In this document: one piece after another, positions 1-5,481 of the stretch
How the letters are laid out: the number at the start of each line of letters is the position of its first letter
Position numbering within the stretch: position 1 is the first letter of the stretch
Source: Cyanobacteria bacterium K_DeepCast_35m_m2_023
GTDB lineage: Bacteria > Cyanobacteriota > Cyanobacteriia > PCC-6307 > Cyanobiaceae
Reading direction: 5' to 3'
DNA: 5,481 nucleotides
NCBI GenBank assembly: GCA_016882345.1
Contig: VGQR01000154.1
Coordinates: 1-5,481 of the forward strand
Program-made: the position numbers and the translations under genes
Notes under the pieces: model-generated
What the model was told of the DNA's origin: nothing
The model's database searches: none
The model's input: only the letters and a program-made list of their open reading frames with translations

Positions 1-1428
1 CTGGAACAGCACATGGTTGGCCTGCTGCAGGAACTGGACGGCCTCGGTGTTCTCGCGGCCGCCGTGCTCATTGGCGATCCACTCGCCATCGGGCCGCAAA
101 TAATCGCGATAGAGCATCGAGGCCACCGCATCGACGCGAATGCCGTCAATATGAAACTCCTCAAACCAATAGACGAGGTTGGCCACCAGGAAGTTGCGCA
201 CCTCGTTGCGGCTGTAGTTGAAGATCAACGTGCCCCACTCCTTGTGCTCGCCGATGCGGGGATCGGCATGCTCATAGAGGTGGGCCCCATCGAAGAACGC
301 CAGGCCATGGGCGTCCTTGGGAAAGTGCCCCGGCACCCAGTCGAGAATCACGCCGATGCCTTCGGCGTGGCAACGATCGACGAAAGCCCTGAATTCATCG
401 GGACTGCCATAACGGCTGGTGGGGGCATACCAACCCGTCACCTGGTAACCCCAGGAGCCGTCAAACGGATGCTCCGAAATCGGTAGCATTTCGATGTGGG
501 TAAAACCGCGGGCCTTGACGTAGTGAATCAGCTTGTCGGCCAGCTCGGGGTAGGTGAGCAGACGCGCCCCGGGCTTGAGATCGGCGGCGGGCACCGGCGG
601 CCGCGCTGTGCCATCGGGCTCGATGTAGGGCTCATCGGCGGCAGCATTCATCCAGCTGCCCAGGTGCATCTCGTAGACCGCGATCGGCTGTTCGAGGGGG
701 TTGCGGCTGTCGCGTTCGGCAATCCAACCCCCGTCGCTCCAGGGATAACGGCCCTGGTCCATCGGCTCGATGACCGAGCCGTTGGCGGGACGCACCTCGT
801 GACGGAAGCCGTAGGGATCAGCCTTCTGGTAGCAATGACCCTGCTGGGTGCGAATTTCGTACTTGTAGATCTCGCCGGCAGACAGACCAGGAATGAACAG
901 CTCCCAGCAGCCGCCGAGGCGGCTTTGCATCGGGTGCATGCGGCCATCCCAGCCGTTGAACGGACCCAGCAGCGCCACGCTGCGAGCGTTGGGAGCCCAC
1001 AGGCAGAACATCACACCGGCCACCCCATCCCGCTCGGTGAGGTGGGCGCCCATCTTGCGCCAGATGTGATGGTGATTGCCCTCGGCAAACAGCAGCCGGT
1101 CCAGCTCACCCATCCACTCGTCCCGGAAGGCCCAGGGATCGTGCTGGGTGTGCTCGATCCCCCCACGCCGCACCCGCAGCTGATAGGCACCACCAGGGTT
1201 GTGGTCCAGCAGGGTTTCAAACACCCAGGGGTGGTTGGGGGTCTCCAGACGAATGGCCTGACCGCCGAGCAGCAGCTCAACCCATTCGGCGTCGGGCATC
1301 CACACCCGAACTGCCCAGCCTCCTGCTTCCAGGGGCTGGGGGCCGAGCACCGCAAAGGGATGGTCGTGAAGACACTCGGCCAGGCGATGGGCGTCCTCAA
1401 CCATCCAGTCGAGGCTCAGCGTGGCCAT
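1..1428 (-). CDS. glgB: 1,4-alpha-glucan branching enzyme GlgB (N-terminal 476 residues, cut by window edge)
   Basis: GlgB cuts an alpha-1,4 glucan chain and rejoins the piece by an alpha-1,6 bond, making glycogen branches in the cytoplasm (GH13 family). The reading frame starts [20 protein letters not shown], a typical GlgB opening with HPFAVLGP soon after. A first beta-sandwich N domain covers about residues 20-115 and a CBM48 domain about 130-225 ([20 protein letters not shown]). The GH13 barrel follows: [19 protein letters not shown] around W326, region I DWVPGHF (D363, H368), and region [12 protein letters not shown] with the catalytic nucleophile D433. The acid/base glutamate of region III should lie about ten residues beyond the left edge, so it cannot be checked. 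GlgB is usually about 730-770 residues, so roughly the last 290 are missing. ATG 1428 fits the family start; no Shine-Dalgarno is visible. It lies 73 bases after the DUF3887 gene, same strand. Identification is very secure. Confidence 0.97.
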   Translation of the reverse strand, partial: MATLSLDWMVEDAHRLAECLHDHPFAVLGPQPLEAGGWAVRVWMPDAEWVELLLGGQAIRLETPNHPWVFETLLDHNPGGAYQLRVRRGGIEHTQHDPWAFRDEWMGELDRLLFAEGNHHHIWRKMGAHLTERDGVAGVMFCLWAPNARSVALLGPFNGWDGRMHPMQSRLGGCWELFIPGLSAGEIYKYEIRTQQGHCYQKADPYGFRHEVRPANGSVIEPMDQGRYPWSDGGWIAERDSRNPLEQPIAVYEMHLGSWMNAAADEPYIEPDGTARPPVPAADLKPGARLLTYPELADKLIHYVKARGFTHIEMLPISEHPFDGSWGYQVTGWYAPTSRYGSPDEFRAFVDRCHAEGIGVILDWVPGHFPKDAHGLAFFDGAHLYEHADPRIGEHKEWGTLIFNYSRNEVRNFLVANLVYWFEEFHIDGIRVDAVASMLYRDYLRPDGEWIANEHGGRENTEAVQFLQQANHVLFQ

Positions 1429-1474
1429 GGAAGCAGGGCAGATGAGCCGGGAGCTTAAGCCGAGTTGAGAGGGC

Positions 1475-1495
1475 TCAGCGCACCGGCTGCGCTAA
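1475..1495 (-). other. Hairpin between the DUF3887 gene and glgB
   Basis: In the minus-strand transcript an 8-bp stem (arms 1488-1495 and 1475-1482, one G-T wobble) closes a 5-base loop at 1483-1487. It begins seven bases after the stop of the DUF3887 gene. No run of T follows, so it is not a standard intrinsic terminator. It could attenuate transcription, protect the upstream mRNA's 3' end, or be chance in GC-rich DNA. It is the only clear structure in this 73-base gap. Confidence 0.35.
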
Positions 1496-1501
1496 CCCTG
1501 A

Positions 1502-2251
1502 TCAACGGGAGGGACGAACCAGGGCGGGTTCTGCTGGGAAATCGAGACCCACGATCTGGTTGCGATCGTCGAGGATCACAAACAGGGTGTCGTTGAGCCG
1601 GGTGAATTCCATGGTCACCAGCACCACGCGGGATCCCGGACTGTGATCGGCCTCGATCACACGGCGCACACGCACAAAATTGCCGGTCTGGCGCTGCAGG
1701 TTGAGCCACTTCGACTGCAGGCTTCCGGCCCCGATCTCGGCCTGCAGGGGCAGGCTCAGGAAGCTGCGCGCCTGCACGAACTGGCCTTTGATGACCGCCG
1801 TCACAAAGTTGTTGGCCACTGCCGTCAAGGCCAGCGTCGACTCGTCGAACTGGAAAGCCACCAACTTGCCTTGCTGATCGATGACCAGCACCACGTTGCG
1901 GGACCCCTTGCTGGTGTCCAGCACGGCATCGACCGTGGCGTGCTCGAGGCCGGCATCGACCGAGGTGATCTGCCAGCCGGTCACCTTGGGCTGCCGGGCC
2001 ATGGCCCGGGCCACCAGCGCCGGGCTGGTGACAGCCTTGAGATCGCTGGAGAACATCTGGTAGCGGTCTTCGGCACTACCCGACTGGATCACGTTGAGAA
2101 TGACCTCGGCCGCGGCCGAGGCTTTGGCCACACTCATGCCGCCCTTGGCAGGAGCGGTCTGGGCGATCGCCGAAGGCGGGGTCAGAACCGTGCTGGCTGT
2201 GGCACCCGAGACCAGCAGAAGCGCGGCCAAGCCGAGGGTGGAAGGGACCAT
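1502..2251 (-). CDS. Exported protein with two tandem DUF3887-like domains
   Basis: Function unknown. The 249-residue product opens with a signal peptide: a short polar start, a hydrophobic core at residues 6-23 (LGLAALLLVSGATASTVL) and a likely cleavage site near PSAIAQ, residues 26-31. The mature part appears to be two related units of about 95 residues, about 44-138 and 142-241. Each has a helical start (AEVILNVIQSG and ANNFVTAVIKGQ), a middle with a G-W or W-containing helix, and a beta-strand ending (VVLVIDQQGKLVAFQF and LFVILDDRNQIVGLDF). This pattern matches the DUF3887 family (NTF2-like fold), often seen fused to or beside alpha/beta hydrolases, and the gene here follows a hydrolase gene. 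The start ATG 2251-2249 shares one base with the hydrolase stop (TGATG), suggesting coupled translation. A TTG one codon upstream (2254) is possible but less likely. Confidence 0.85.
   Translation of the reverse strand: MVPSTLGLAALLLVSGATASTVLTPPSAIAQTAPAKGGMSVAKASAAAEVILNVIQSGSAEDRYQMFSSDLKAVTSPALVARAMARQPKVTGWQITSVDAGLEHATVDAVLDTSKGSRNVVLVIDQQGKLVAFQFDESTLALTAVANNFVTAVIKGQFVQARSFLSLPLQAEIGAGSLQSKWLNLQRQTGNFVRVRRVIEADHSPGSRVVLVTMEFTRLNDTLFVILDDRNQIVGLDFPAEPALVRPSR
1994..2009. repeat. 16-bp perfect palindrome in the DUF3887 gene
   Basis: CCGGGCCATGGCCCGG reads identically on both strands, centred between 2001 and 2002. It lies in coding sequence within the first DUF3887-like unit (about residues 81-86). 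It is seen directly; any function is unknown. Confidence 0.6.
2104..2121. repeat. 18-bp perfect palindrome in the DUF3887 gene
   Basis: CCTCGGCCGCGGCCGAGG is a perfect palindrome centred between 2112 and 2113. It encodes an Ala-rich stretch at about residues 44-50 of the exported protein, at the start of the first domain. It is longer than the usual cyanobacterial HIP1 element and different in sequence. Confidence 0.65.
2162..2171. repeat. HIP1 palindrome (GGCGATCGCC)
   Basis: This is an exact copy of the extended Highly Iterated Palindrome 1, which is over-represented in many cyanobacterial genomes. It lies in the signal-peptide part of the DUF3887 gene and supports a cyanobacterial origin. 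Confidence 0.8.
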
Positions 2252-3891
2252 CAAGGGGTGGACTCGATCTGCGCACAGTTTGCCCCAGTTATCTGAAACG
2301 GCAGGAAATCGATACGCAACGCGGCCTCATCAAGGTGCAGATTGAGGGTGATCACGCGATGGTCGATCGCCGCTCCACCCAGCGGCAGCGATCCATCGCC
2401 CGGGTTGACGGCGACCAGGGGCCAGGCGCTGGCCGCCAACGACAAGCGAAGCCGCTGGCCGCGCTCCAGGCGCGCCAACAGGGGCTGCATCACCACCTGA
2501 CAGCGCTGGGGTTGCAAGGCCTGGGGCCCGATCACGCGGACGACCCCCATGCTCAGCTGCAGGGCGCGGCCATCGGTCGACACCGCCGCCAGGCTGGCCA
2601 CCAGGTCAAAACCAGGTTGATCGGCCGCCACGGTGATCCGCAGACTGGGCCGACCTTGCAGCAGCAGATCGGCATCCAGCGGCTCGCTCGTCCAGCAGGC
2701 CACATCGCTGCGCTGATCAAGATCGCTGCGCTCGCAGGGGCCGCCCGGCACGGCAAGATGCCCGCCCAGGCCAGGAGCCGGTCGCCAGGGGTCGTGCACC
2801 AGCACCACCTGCCCGCAGCCGCGCCCCCCCACCGACAACTGCCCGTCATCGGACCGCAGGTTGGCCAGACCGCTGGATCGCAGACCCCAGGTGCACCCTG
2901 CTGCTGAGGCGTTCGCCGGACTGGCGGTCAGCCAGGTCCGGCTGGTGATGCATTGCCAGGCCACCGGTTCTGGTGCCGGCTCTGGTTCTGGTTCTGAAGG
3001 CAAGGCCAGCTGGCGTCGGAAAAACGCCAGTTGCAGCGCATCGAGACCGCCCCGCCAGTTGAGGTGACTCCAGGCCCCGATGCGCAACCAGGGACTGCCC
3101 CCGGCCGCCCGGGCACGGGCATCGAGATCCAGCAGCCCCTCCAGATGGGGGTCGTGCCAACCGCCGATCAACAGCAGGGGGCGGCGCCATAGGGCCGGAT
3201 CGACGTTGTGCCGCGTCCAGCCGACATCAGTGCTGGGATCGCGCCGCAACCAGGCCAGCACCATGTTGGAGGGGTCATGGCGCGCCAACAGGGCCATGCC
3301 GTCCTCGAGATCGGTGCCGGTCAGCACGCTGCGTCGGATGCTGTGCCAGGCGTTGCCATCGCCGCGACGGCGGCACTGCAAGGCCGCCAGCTGCAACCCC
3401 CACGCCAGCGACAACGCCCACCAGTGGGCGCCTCCACTGGAGCACCAGTGCAGGCGTTCATCGAGCCCGCACATGGCCGGTGCCAAAGCGTCGGGCAGGG
3501 CTTCGGGTCTGCCCTGTGGATCGTGGTTGAGCAGCTGGGTCAGGCCCTGGTACGAAAAGCCATAGGTGCCGACCCGTCCGTTGCTGCCGGGCAGTGAACG
3601 GGCCCAGAGCACGGTTTGGGCACTGTCCTGGGCCTCCTGAGCAAACCCCGCAAAGGTGCCGCCCGAATCGCCGCTGCCGCGCACGTCCTGCACCACCACC
3701 ACAAACCCTTGGCGGGCGTACCAGCTGGGGTGGGCGTAAACGGGGGTGGAGGCGATCGCCCGTCCATAGGGCTGGCGCATCAGCAACACCGGCCAGCATC
3801 CCTGCCTCGCTGGCCGCCATACGCGGGCGATCAGAACAACGCCATCACTGCAGACGAGGCTGCAGTCCTCCCAGACGGGGGCGGCGGTCAC
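2251..3891 (-). CDS. CocE/NonD-family serine hydrolase (predicted acyl esterase or X-Pro peptidase-like)
   Basis: The 546-residue product has the S15/CocE alpha/beta-hydrolase fold followed by a PepX-type C-terminal jelly-roll. Residues 16-27 (DGVVLIARVWRP) give the usual opening. RQPYGR carries the expected oxyanion-hole tyrosine Y42, then VVVVQDVRGSGDSGG (64-78). The nucleophile elbow is GFSYQG with S113. D247 in GGWHDP and H276 in AWSHLNWRG complete the triad. The catalytic part ends near 297, a Pro-Glu linker follows (residues 298-309), and the rest is the beta-rich domain with a YWTSEPL-like CWTSEPL element. Relatives split esters or amides, for example cocaine esterase, but the substrate here cannot be told. 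No signal peptide is visible, so it is probably cytoplasmic. The GTG start follows the upstream stop with no gap; no Shine-Dalgarno is seen, and the family opening requires a start about here. All catalytic residues are intact. Confidence 0.93.
   Translation of the reverse strand: MTAAPVWEDCSLVCSDGVVLIARVWRPARQGCWPVLLMRQPYGRAIASTPVYAHPSWYARQGFVVVVQDVRGSGDSGGTFAGFAQEAQDSAQTVLWARSLPGSNGRVGTYGFSYQGLTQLLNHDPQGRPEALPDALAPAMCGLDERLHWCSSGGAHWWALSLAWGLQLAALQCRRRGDGNAWHSIRRSVLTGTDLEDGMALLARHDPSNMVLAWLRRDPSTDVGWTRHNVDPALWRRPLLLIGGWHDPHLEGLLDLDARARAAGGSPWLRIGAWSHLNWRGGLDALQLAFFRRQLALPSEPEPEPAPEPVAWQCITSRTWLTASPANASAAGCTWGLRSSGLANLRSDDGQLSVGGRGCGQVVLVHDPWRPAPGLGGHLAVPGGPCERSDLDQRSDVACWTSEPLDADLLLQGRPSLRITVAADQPGFDLVASLAAVSTDGRALQLSMGVVRVIGPQALQPQRCQVVMQPLLARLERGQRLRLSLAASAWPLVAVNPGDGSLPLGGAAIDHRVITLNLHLDEAALRIDFLPFQITGANCAQIESTP
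2966..2995 (-). repeat. Hexanucleotide repeat encoding the Pro-Glu/Pro-Ala linker of the hydrolase
   Basis: Five tandem six-base units (plus-strand GGTTCT, GGTGCC, GGCTCT, GGTTCT, GGTTCT) encode about residues 300-309 of the hydrolase, an EPEPEPAPEP linker between the catalytic and C-terminal domains. Such repeats can change in copy number without shifting the frame. Confidence 0.8.
3751..3760. repeat. HIP1 palindrome (GGCGATCGCC)
   Basis: A second exact copy of the extended HIP1 sequence, inside the 5' part of the hydrolase gene (codons for about residues 44-47). Confidence 0.8.
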
Positions 3892-4227
3892 TCAGCGCAC
3901 ATCTGGGCAGTACAGCCCCACCGCATAGGTCACGAGGACCTCGCTATCGGCTGGGCTGAGGCCCTGCTGGGCCGAGACCATCGTCGTGACCTGTGAGGAC
4001 GTGAAGCTGACACCCTGGGCATTGAGCTGGCGCAGCTGCCCGCACAGCACCTGACCGCGCTGGGGATTTTGCTTGATGGAATCGAGCAGGGACGATTGTT
4101 GGGCCCCAGCGGGGAGCGTCGGGCACAGCAGGACGGCAGCACACAGTCCAGCGAGCCGCGAACACAGCGACCAGCGGGGGGGTTCAGAGCGTTGTGGGCA
4201 AAGCATGGATCGTCTGGGTGATCCCAT
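3892..4227 (-). CDS. Small exported protein, DUF732-like
   Basis: Function unknown. The 111-residue product has a basic, Arg-rich start, a hydrophobic core (residues 25-38, LAGLCAAVLLCPTL) and a cleavage site at PAGA-QQ (42/43), so it should be exported. The mature part is about 69 residues. Its pattern GQVLCGQLRQLNAQG, then LSPADSEVLVTYAVGLYCP, resembles the DUF732 family of small secreted proteins known mostly from mycobacteria: a first Cys before a Leu-rich helix, an LSP turn, and a closing YCP. C62 and C107 could form a disulfide. ATG 4227 is used here; the internal ATG at 4206 (M8) would leave a shorter, more usual signal peptide and is equally possible. The stop TGA is followed at once by the GTG of the hydrolase gene, in the same frame. 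The DUF732 link is from pattern memory, not a search. Confidence 0.75.
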   Translation of the reverse strand: MGSPRRSMLCPQRSEPPRWSLCSRLAGLCAAVLLCPTLPAGAQQSSLLDSIKQNPQRGQVLCGQLRQLNAQGVSFTSSQVTTMVSAQQGLSPADSEVLVTYAVGLYCPDVR

Positions 4228-4311
4228 CCCAATGCAATCACTCTGACTGGTCGATGGCCCACCCGGGGGTCACTTCGTCGGGCGACCAGAGCGACGCGGG
4301 GGTTTGCGCCG
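4228..4311. other. 84-base gap between ycf51 and the DUF732-like gene
   Basis: No convincing promoter, terminator or small gene is visible here. The only dyad is a weak 6-bp pairing (TGGTCG with CGACCA) with a long spacer. The spacing allows either read-through from ycf51 or a separate start of transcription for the downstream genes. Confidence 0.4.
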
Positions 4312-4779
4312 TCAGCGCACTGGTTCGAGGGCACCGGTCACCAGGTTGCGGCGCACCTCAGCCAGAACCACGGGCCGATCAAGCGCATCGGAGACCGGCT
4401 CAATGCGGCGCAGCCGCACGGTGACCAGACCATCGGACACGTTGCGGCCGCTGCCGCGCAAATTGAGCGCGACCTGCTCGATGCTGGGGGCGGCGGCGGC
4501 CGGCTCCAGGCCGACCGGCGCCGCAGCGATCACCAGATCGGCACCGTTGTCGAACACCACCGGCACCGGCACGGCTCCAGCGACAGTGACCCTGGGGCGG
4601 TAGCTGATCGCAAACGACACACAGGCGATGGCCAGCAGGGTCGTGAAGCTGGTCACCCCCACCAGCCGGAAGCGAATGCCCCAACCCAGACGAAAGCCCA
4701 GCAGCATCAACGCGAACAACACCCCGCTTGCCAGTCCCAGCCAGCGGCCGGCTTCCAGCAGGATTGGATCGGTGGGCAT
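4312..4779 (-). CDS. ycf51: Ycf51-family membrane protein
   Basis: Ycf51 proteins (DUF2518) are conserved in cyanobacteria and some algal plastids; their function is not established. The 155-residue product has two membrane helices, about residues 14-32 and 39-60, joined by a short basic turn GWGIRFRLVGVTSFT that is typical of the family. After the second helix comes the signature AVPVPVVFDNGADLVI (69-84), then a soluble domain of about 70 residues rich in beta strands ending LVTGALEPVR. Length and layout agree with the family. The positive charges between the helices suggest that turn is cytoplasmic, which would put both ends on the outer side; this is inference. ATG 4779 is the natural start and has an inverted repeat directly upstream. 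The gene heads the minus-strand cluster and diverges from the TamB-like gene. Confidence 0.92.
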   Translation of the reverse strand: MPTDPILLEAGRWLGLASGVLFALMLLGFRLGWGIRFRLVGVTSFTTLLAIACVSFAISYRPRVTVAGAVPVPVVFDNGADLVIAAAPVGLEPAAAAPSIEQVALNLRGSGRNVSDGLVTVRLRRIEPVSDALDRPVVLAEVRRNLVTGALEPVR

Positions 4780-4780
4780 G

Positions 4781-4807
4781 GGGGCTTGCTCAATCAGATC
4801 AAGCCCC
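4781..4807. promoter_or_regulatory. Perfect inverted repeat next to the ycf51 start (operator or 5'-UTR hairpin)
   Basis: GGGGCTTG (4781-4788) and CAAGCCCC (4800-4807) are perfect 8-bp arms around an 11-base spacer. The dyad ends one base before the ycf51 ATG and abuts a possible -10 box for the opposite gene. It could bind a dimeric regulator, or fold in the ycf51 mRNA so that the start codon sits at the foot of a stem. The repeat is seen directly; its role is inferred. Confidence 0.55.
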
Positions 4808-4813
4808 TACTAT
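4786..4813 (+). promoter_or_regulatory. Possible sigma70-type promoter for the TamB-like gene
   Basis: TTGCTC (4786-4791) and TACTAT (4808-4813), separated by 16 bases, loosely fit -35 and -10 boxes (3/6 and 4/6 matches). Transcription would begin near 4820, giving a leader of about 28 bases that contains the 4829-4845 hairpin. The match is weak, and cyanobacterial -35 boxes are variable. Confidence 0.25.
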
Positions 4814-4828
4814 TGCGCCAAACGCTGG

Positions 4829-4845
4829 CCCTGACCCCGTCAGGG
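4829..4845 (+). promoter_or_regulatory. Perfect hairpin overlapping the ribosome binding site of the TamB-like gene
   Basis: CCCTGAC and GTCAGGG form a perfect 7-bp stem with a 3-base loop (4836-4838). The 3' arm contains most of AGGGA (4842-4846), the only Shine-Dalgarno-like sequence before the ATG at 4848. If folded in mRNA, the stem would hide the ribosome binding site and limit translation. Confidence 0.5.
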
Positions 4846-4847
4846 AA

Positions 4848-5481
4848 ATGGTGAATTTGTACTGGCTCAGGCGCCCCTTGCTGATCGGTGCCGGTGCCCT
4901 TGGGACGGTCGCCCTTAGCCTTGCCTTGGCCGACCGCGCTGCGGCCGCGCTGGTCGATCGCCTAAGCCCGCAGCTCGAACGCACTCTGGGCGCTGTGCTG
5001 GGCCAACCGGTGCGGCTGGGGTCTTACCGCAGCCTCCAGCCCTGGGGGCTGGCCCTGGGCCCCAGCAGCATCGAGCCGCGGGGCGAGAGCCGCTCGAGCG
5101 TCCAGCTCAAGGGCCTGAGCGTCACGCTGGCGCCGCTGGCCAGCGTGCGCCAGGGGGCGCTGGTGCTGCAGGTCACCCCCGGGCCGGGCGTGGCGCGGCT
5201 GCGGCCGAACCGCCGCGGCCAGCTGTGGGTGCTGCCCCCTAAAACAGCGGGGCAGCCGCCGCCGCGCCTCGACCTGCGCGTTCGCCTTCCCCAGCCCCTG
5301 CAACTGGAGCTCGAGCCCAACCGCTCGCGCTGGGAGCTGAGCGGTGCACTGCAGCTGCCCCTGCAGCAGCGGCGGCTCAACTTGAACGCCAGCCTCAGGC
5401 CCCGCAGGGGCGGGGGAGGCTTGCAACTGCAGGCAACGGGCCAATGGACCCAAGGGCGTTGGGATCTGCAGCTGAGGGCCC
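4848..5481 (+). CDS. TamB-like (DUF490) translocation/assembly protein, N-terminal 211 residues, cut by window edge
   Basis: TamB-family proteins are very long, inner-membrane-anchored, beta-rich proteins that span the periplasm and help deliver outer-membrane proteins or lipids. The visible part starts MVNLYWLRRPLLIGAGALG, with a membrane anchor at about residues 10-29. A helical stretch VDRLSPQLERTLGAVLGQPVRLGSYRSLQPWGLALGPSSI follows in two parts (about 36-75), which is the characteristic AsmA/TamB start. Alternating strands follow (VQLKGLSVTLAPLASV, then RRGQLWVLPP near residues 124-133), and the frame stays open to the edge. The full protein would probably exceed a thousand residues. The start is ATG 4848; GTG 4851, in frame one codon on, sits at a better distance from AGGGA and is possible. 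The gene diverges from ycf51 across 68 bases. The family call rests on recalled similarity of the N terminus. Confidence 0.85.
   Translation, partial: MVNLYWLRRPLLIGAGALGTVALSLALADRAAAALVDRLSPQLERTLGAVLGQPVRLGSYRSLQPWGLALGPSSIEPRGESRSSVQLKGLSVTLAPLASVRQGALVLQVTPGPGVARLRPNRRGQLWVLPPKTAGQPPPRLDLRVRLPQPLQLELEPNRSRWELSGALQLPLQQRRLNLNASLRPRRGGGGLQLQATGQWTQGRWDLQLRA

Noticed and set aside
763..781. 7-bp inverted repeat CGGCTCG/CGAGCCG
   Set aside because: It is inside the GlgB coding region at a level expected by chance for GC-rich sequence.
496..1458. 320-codon open frame on the plus strand
   Set aside because: It lies wholly antisense to a clear GlgB frame and its product is Gly/His/Pro-rich with no recognisable domain; long antisense frames are common at this GC content.
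1643..2296. 217-codon open frame on the plus strand
   Set aside because: It is antisense to the DUF3887 gene, which has a signal peptide and domain pattern; the plus-strand product is low-complexity.
2704..2732. Direct repeat of ATCGCTGCGCT, offset 18 bases
   Set aside because: It encodes the RSD repeats (ERSDLDQRSDVAC) in the hydrolase; only two copies, so it is explained by local coding sequence.
2335..2907. 190-codon plus-strand frame opposite the hydrolase
   Set aside because: It is antisense to the hydrolase's conserved C-terminal domain and is Gln/Arg/His-rich, typical of an off-frame translation.
3421..3440. 6-bp inverted repeat CCAGTG/CACTGG
   Set aside because: It is short, lies within the hydrolase gene, and has no positional relation to a start or stop.
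3930..4334. 134-codon minus-strand frame overlapping the DUF732-like gene
   Set aside because: It overlaps the end of ycf51 and gives an Arg/Ser/Pro-rich product without a signal peptide or family pattern, whereas the other frame has both.

Overview
The window is high-GC (by eye about 65%) bacterial DNA that most likely comes from a unicellular picocyanobacterium of the Synechococcus/Cyanobium type. Four things point there. A Ycf51-family membrane protein is present, a family found in cyanobacteria and some plastids. There is a cyanobacterial-style GlgB. There are two perfect copies of the HIP1 palindrome GGCGATCGCC. Most starts lack a Shine-Dalgarno sequence. The species cannot be fixed from this sequence.

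Layout. Five genes lie head-to-tail on the minus strand. In transcription order they are ycf51 (4779-4312), a small secreted DUF732-like protein (4227-3892), a CocE/NonD-family serine hydrolase (3891-2251), a secreted protein with two DUF3887-like repeats (2251-1502), and glgB, the glycogen branching enzyme (from 1428 and cut by the left edge). The three middle genes are packed without gaps: the stop TGA is followed directly by GTG, and then there is a one-base TGATG overlap. They probably form one transcript with coupled translation, and glgB follows after 73 bases that contain a hairpin. On the plus strand, diverging from ycf51, a large TamB-like (DUF490) gene starts at 4848 and runs off the right edge.

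How they may work together. GlgB makes the alpha-1,6 branches of glycogen in the cytoplasm. Four of the other five products are predicted to be membrane-bound or exported: Ycf51, the DUF732-like protein, the DUF3887 protein and TamB. The hydrolase itself shows no signal peptide. The sequence shows close linkage, not a shared pathway; this looks like an ordinary chromosomal neighbourhood rather than an island.

There is no sign of a mobile element, CRISPR array, tRNA or rRNA. The most interesting non-coding structure is the 68-base divergent gap at 4780-4847. It holds two perfect inverted repeats, one nearly touching each start codon. The other points worth a look are the single in-frame stop between the DUF732-like gene and the hydrolase gene, and two long perfect palindromes inside the DUF3887 gene.
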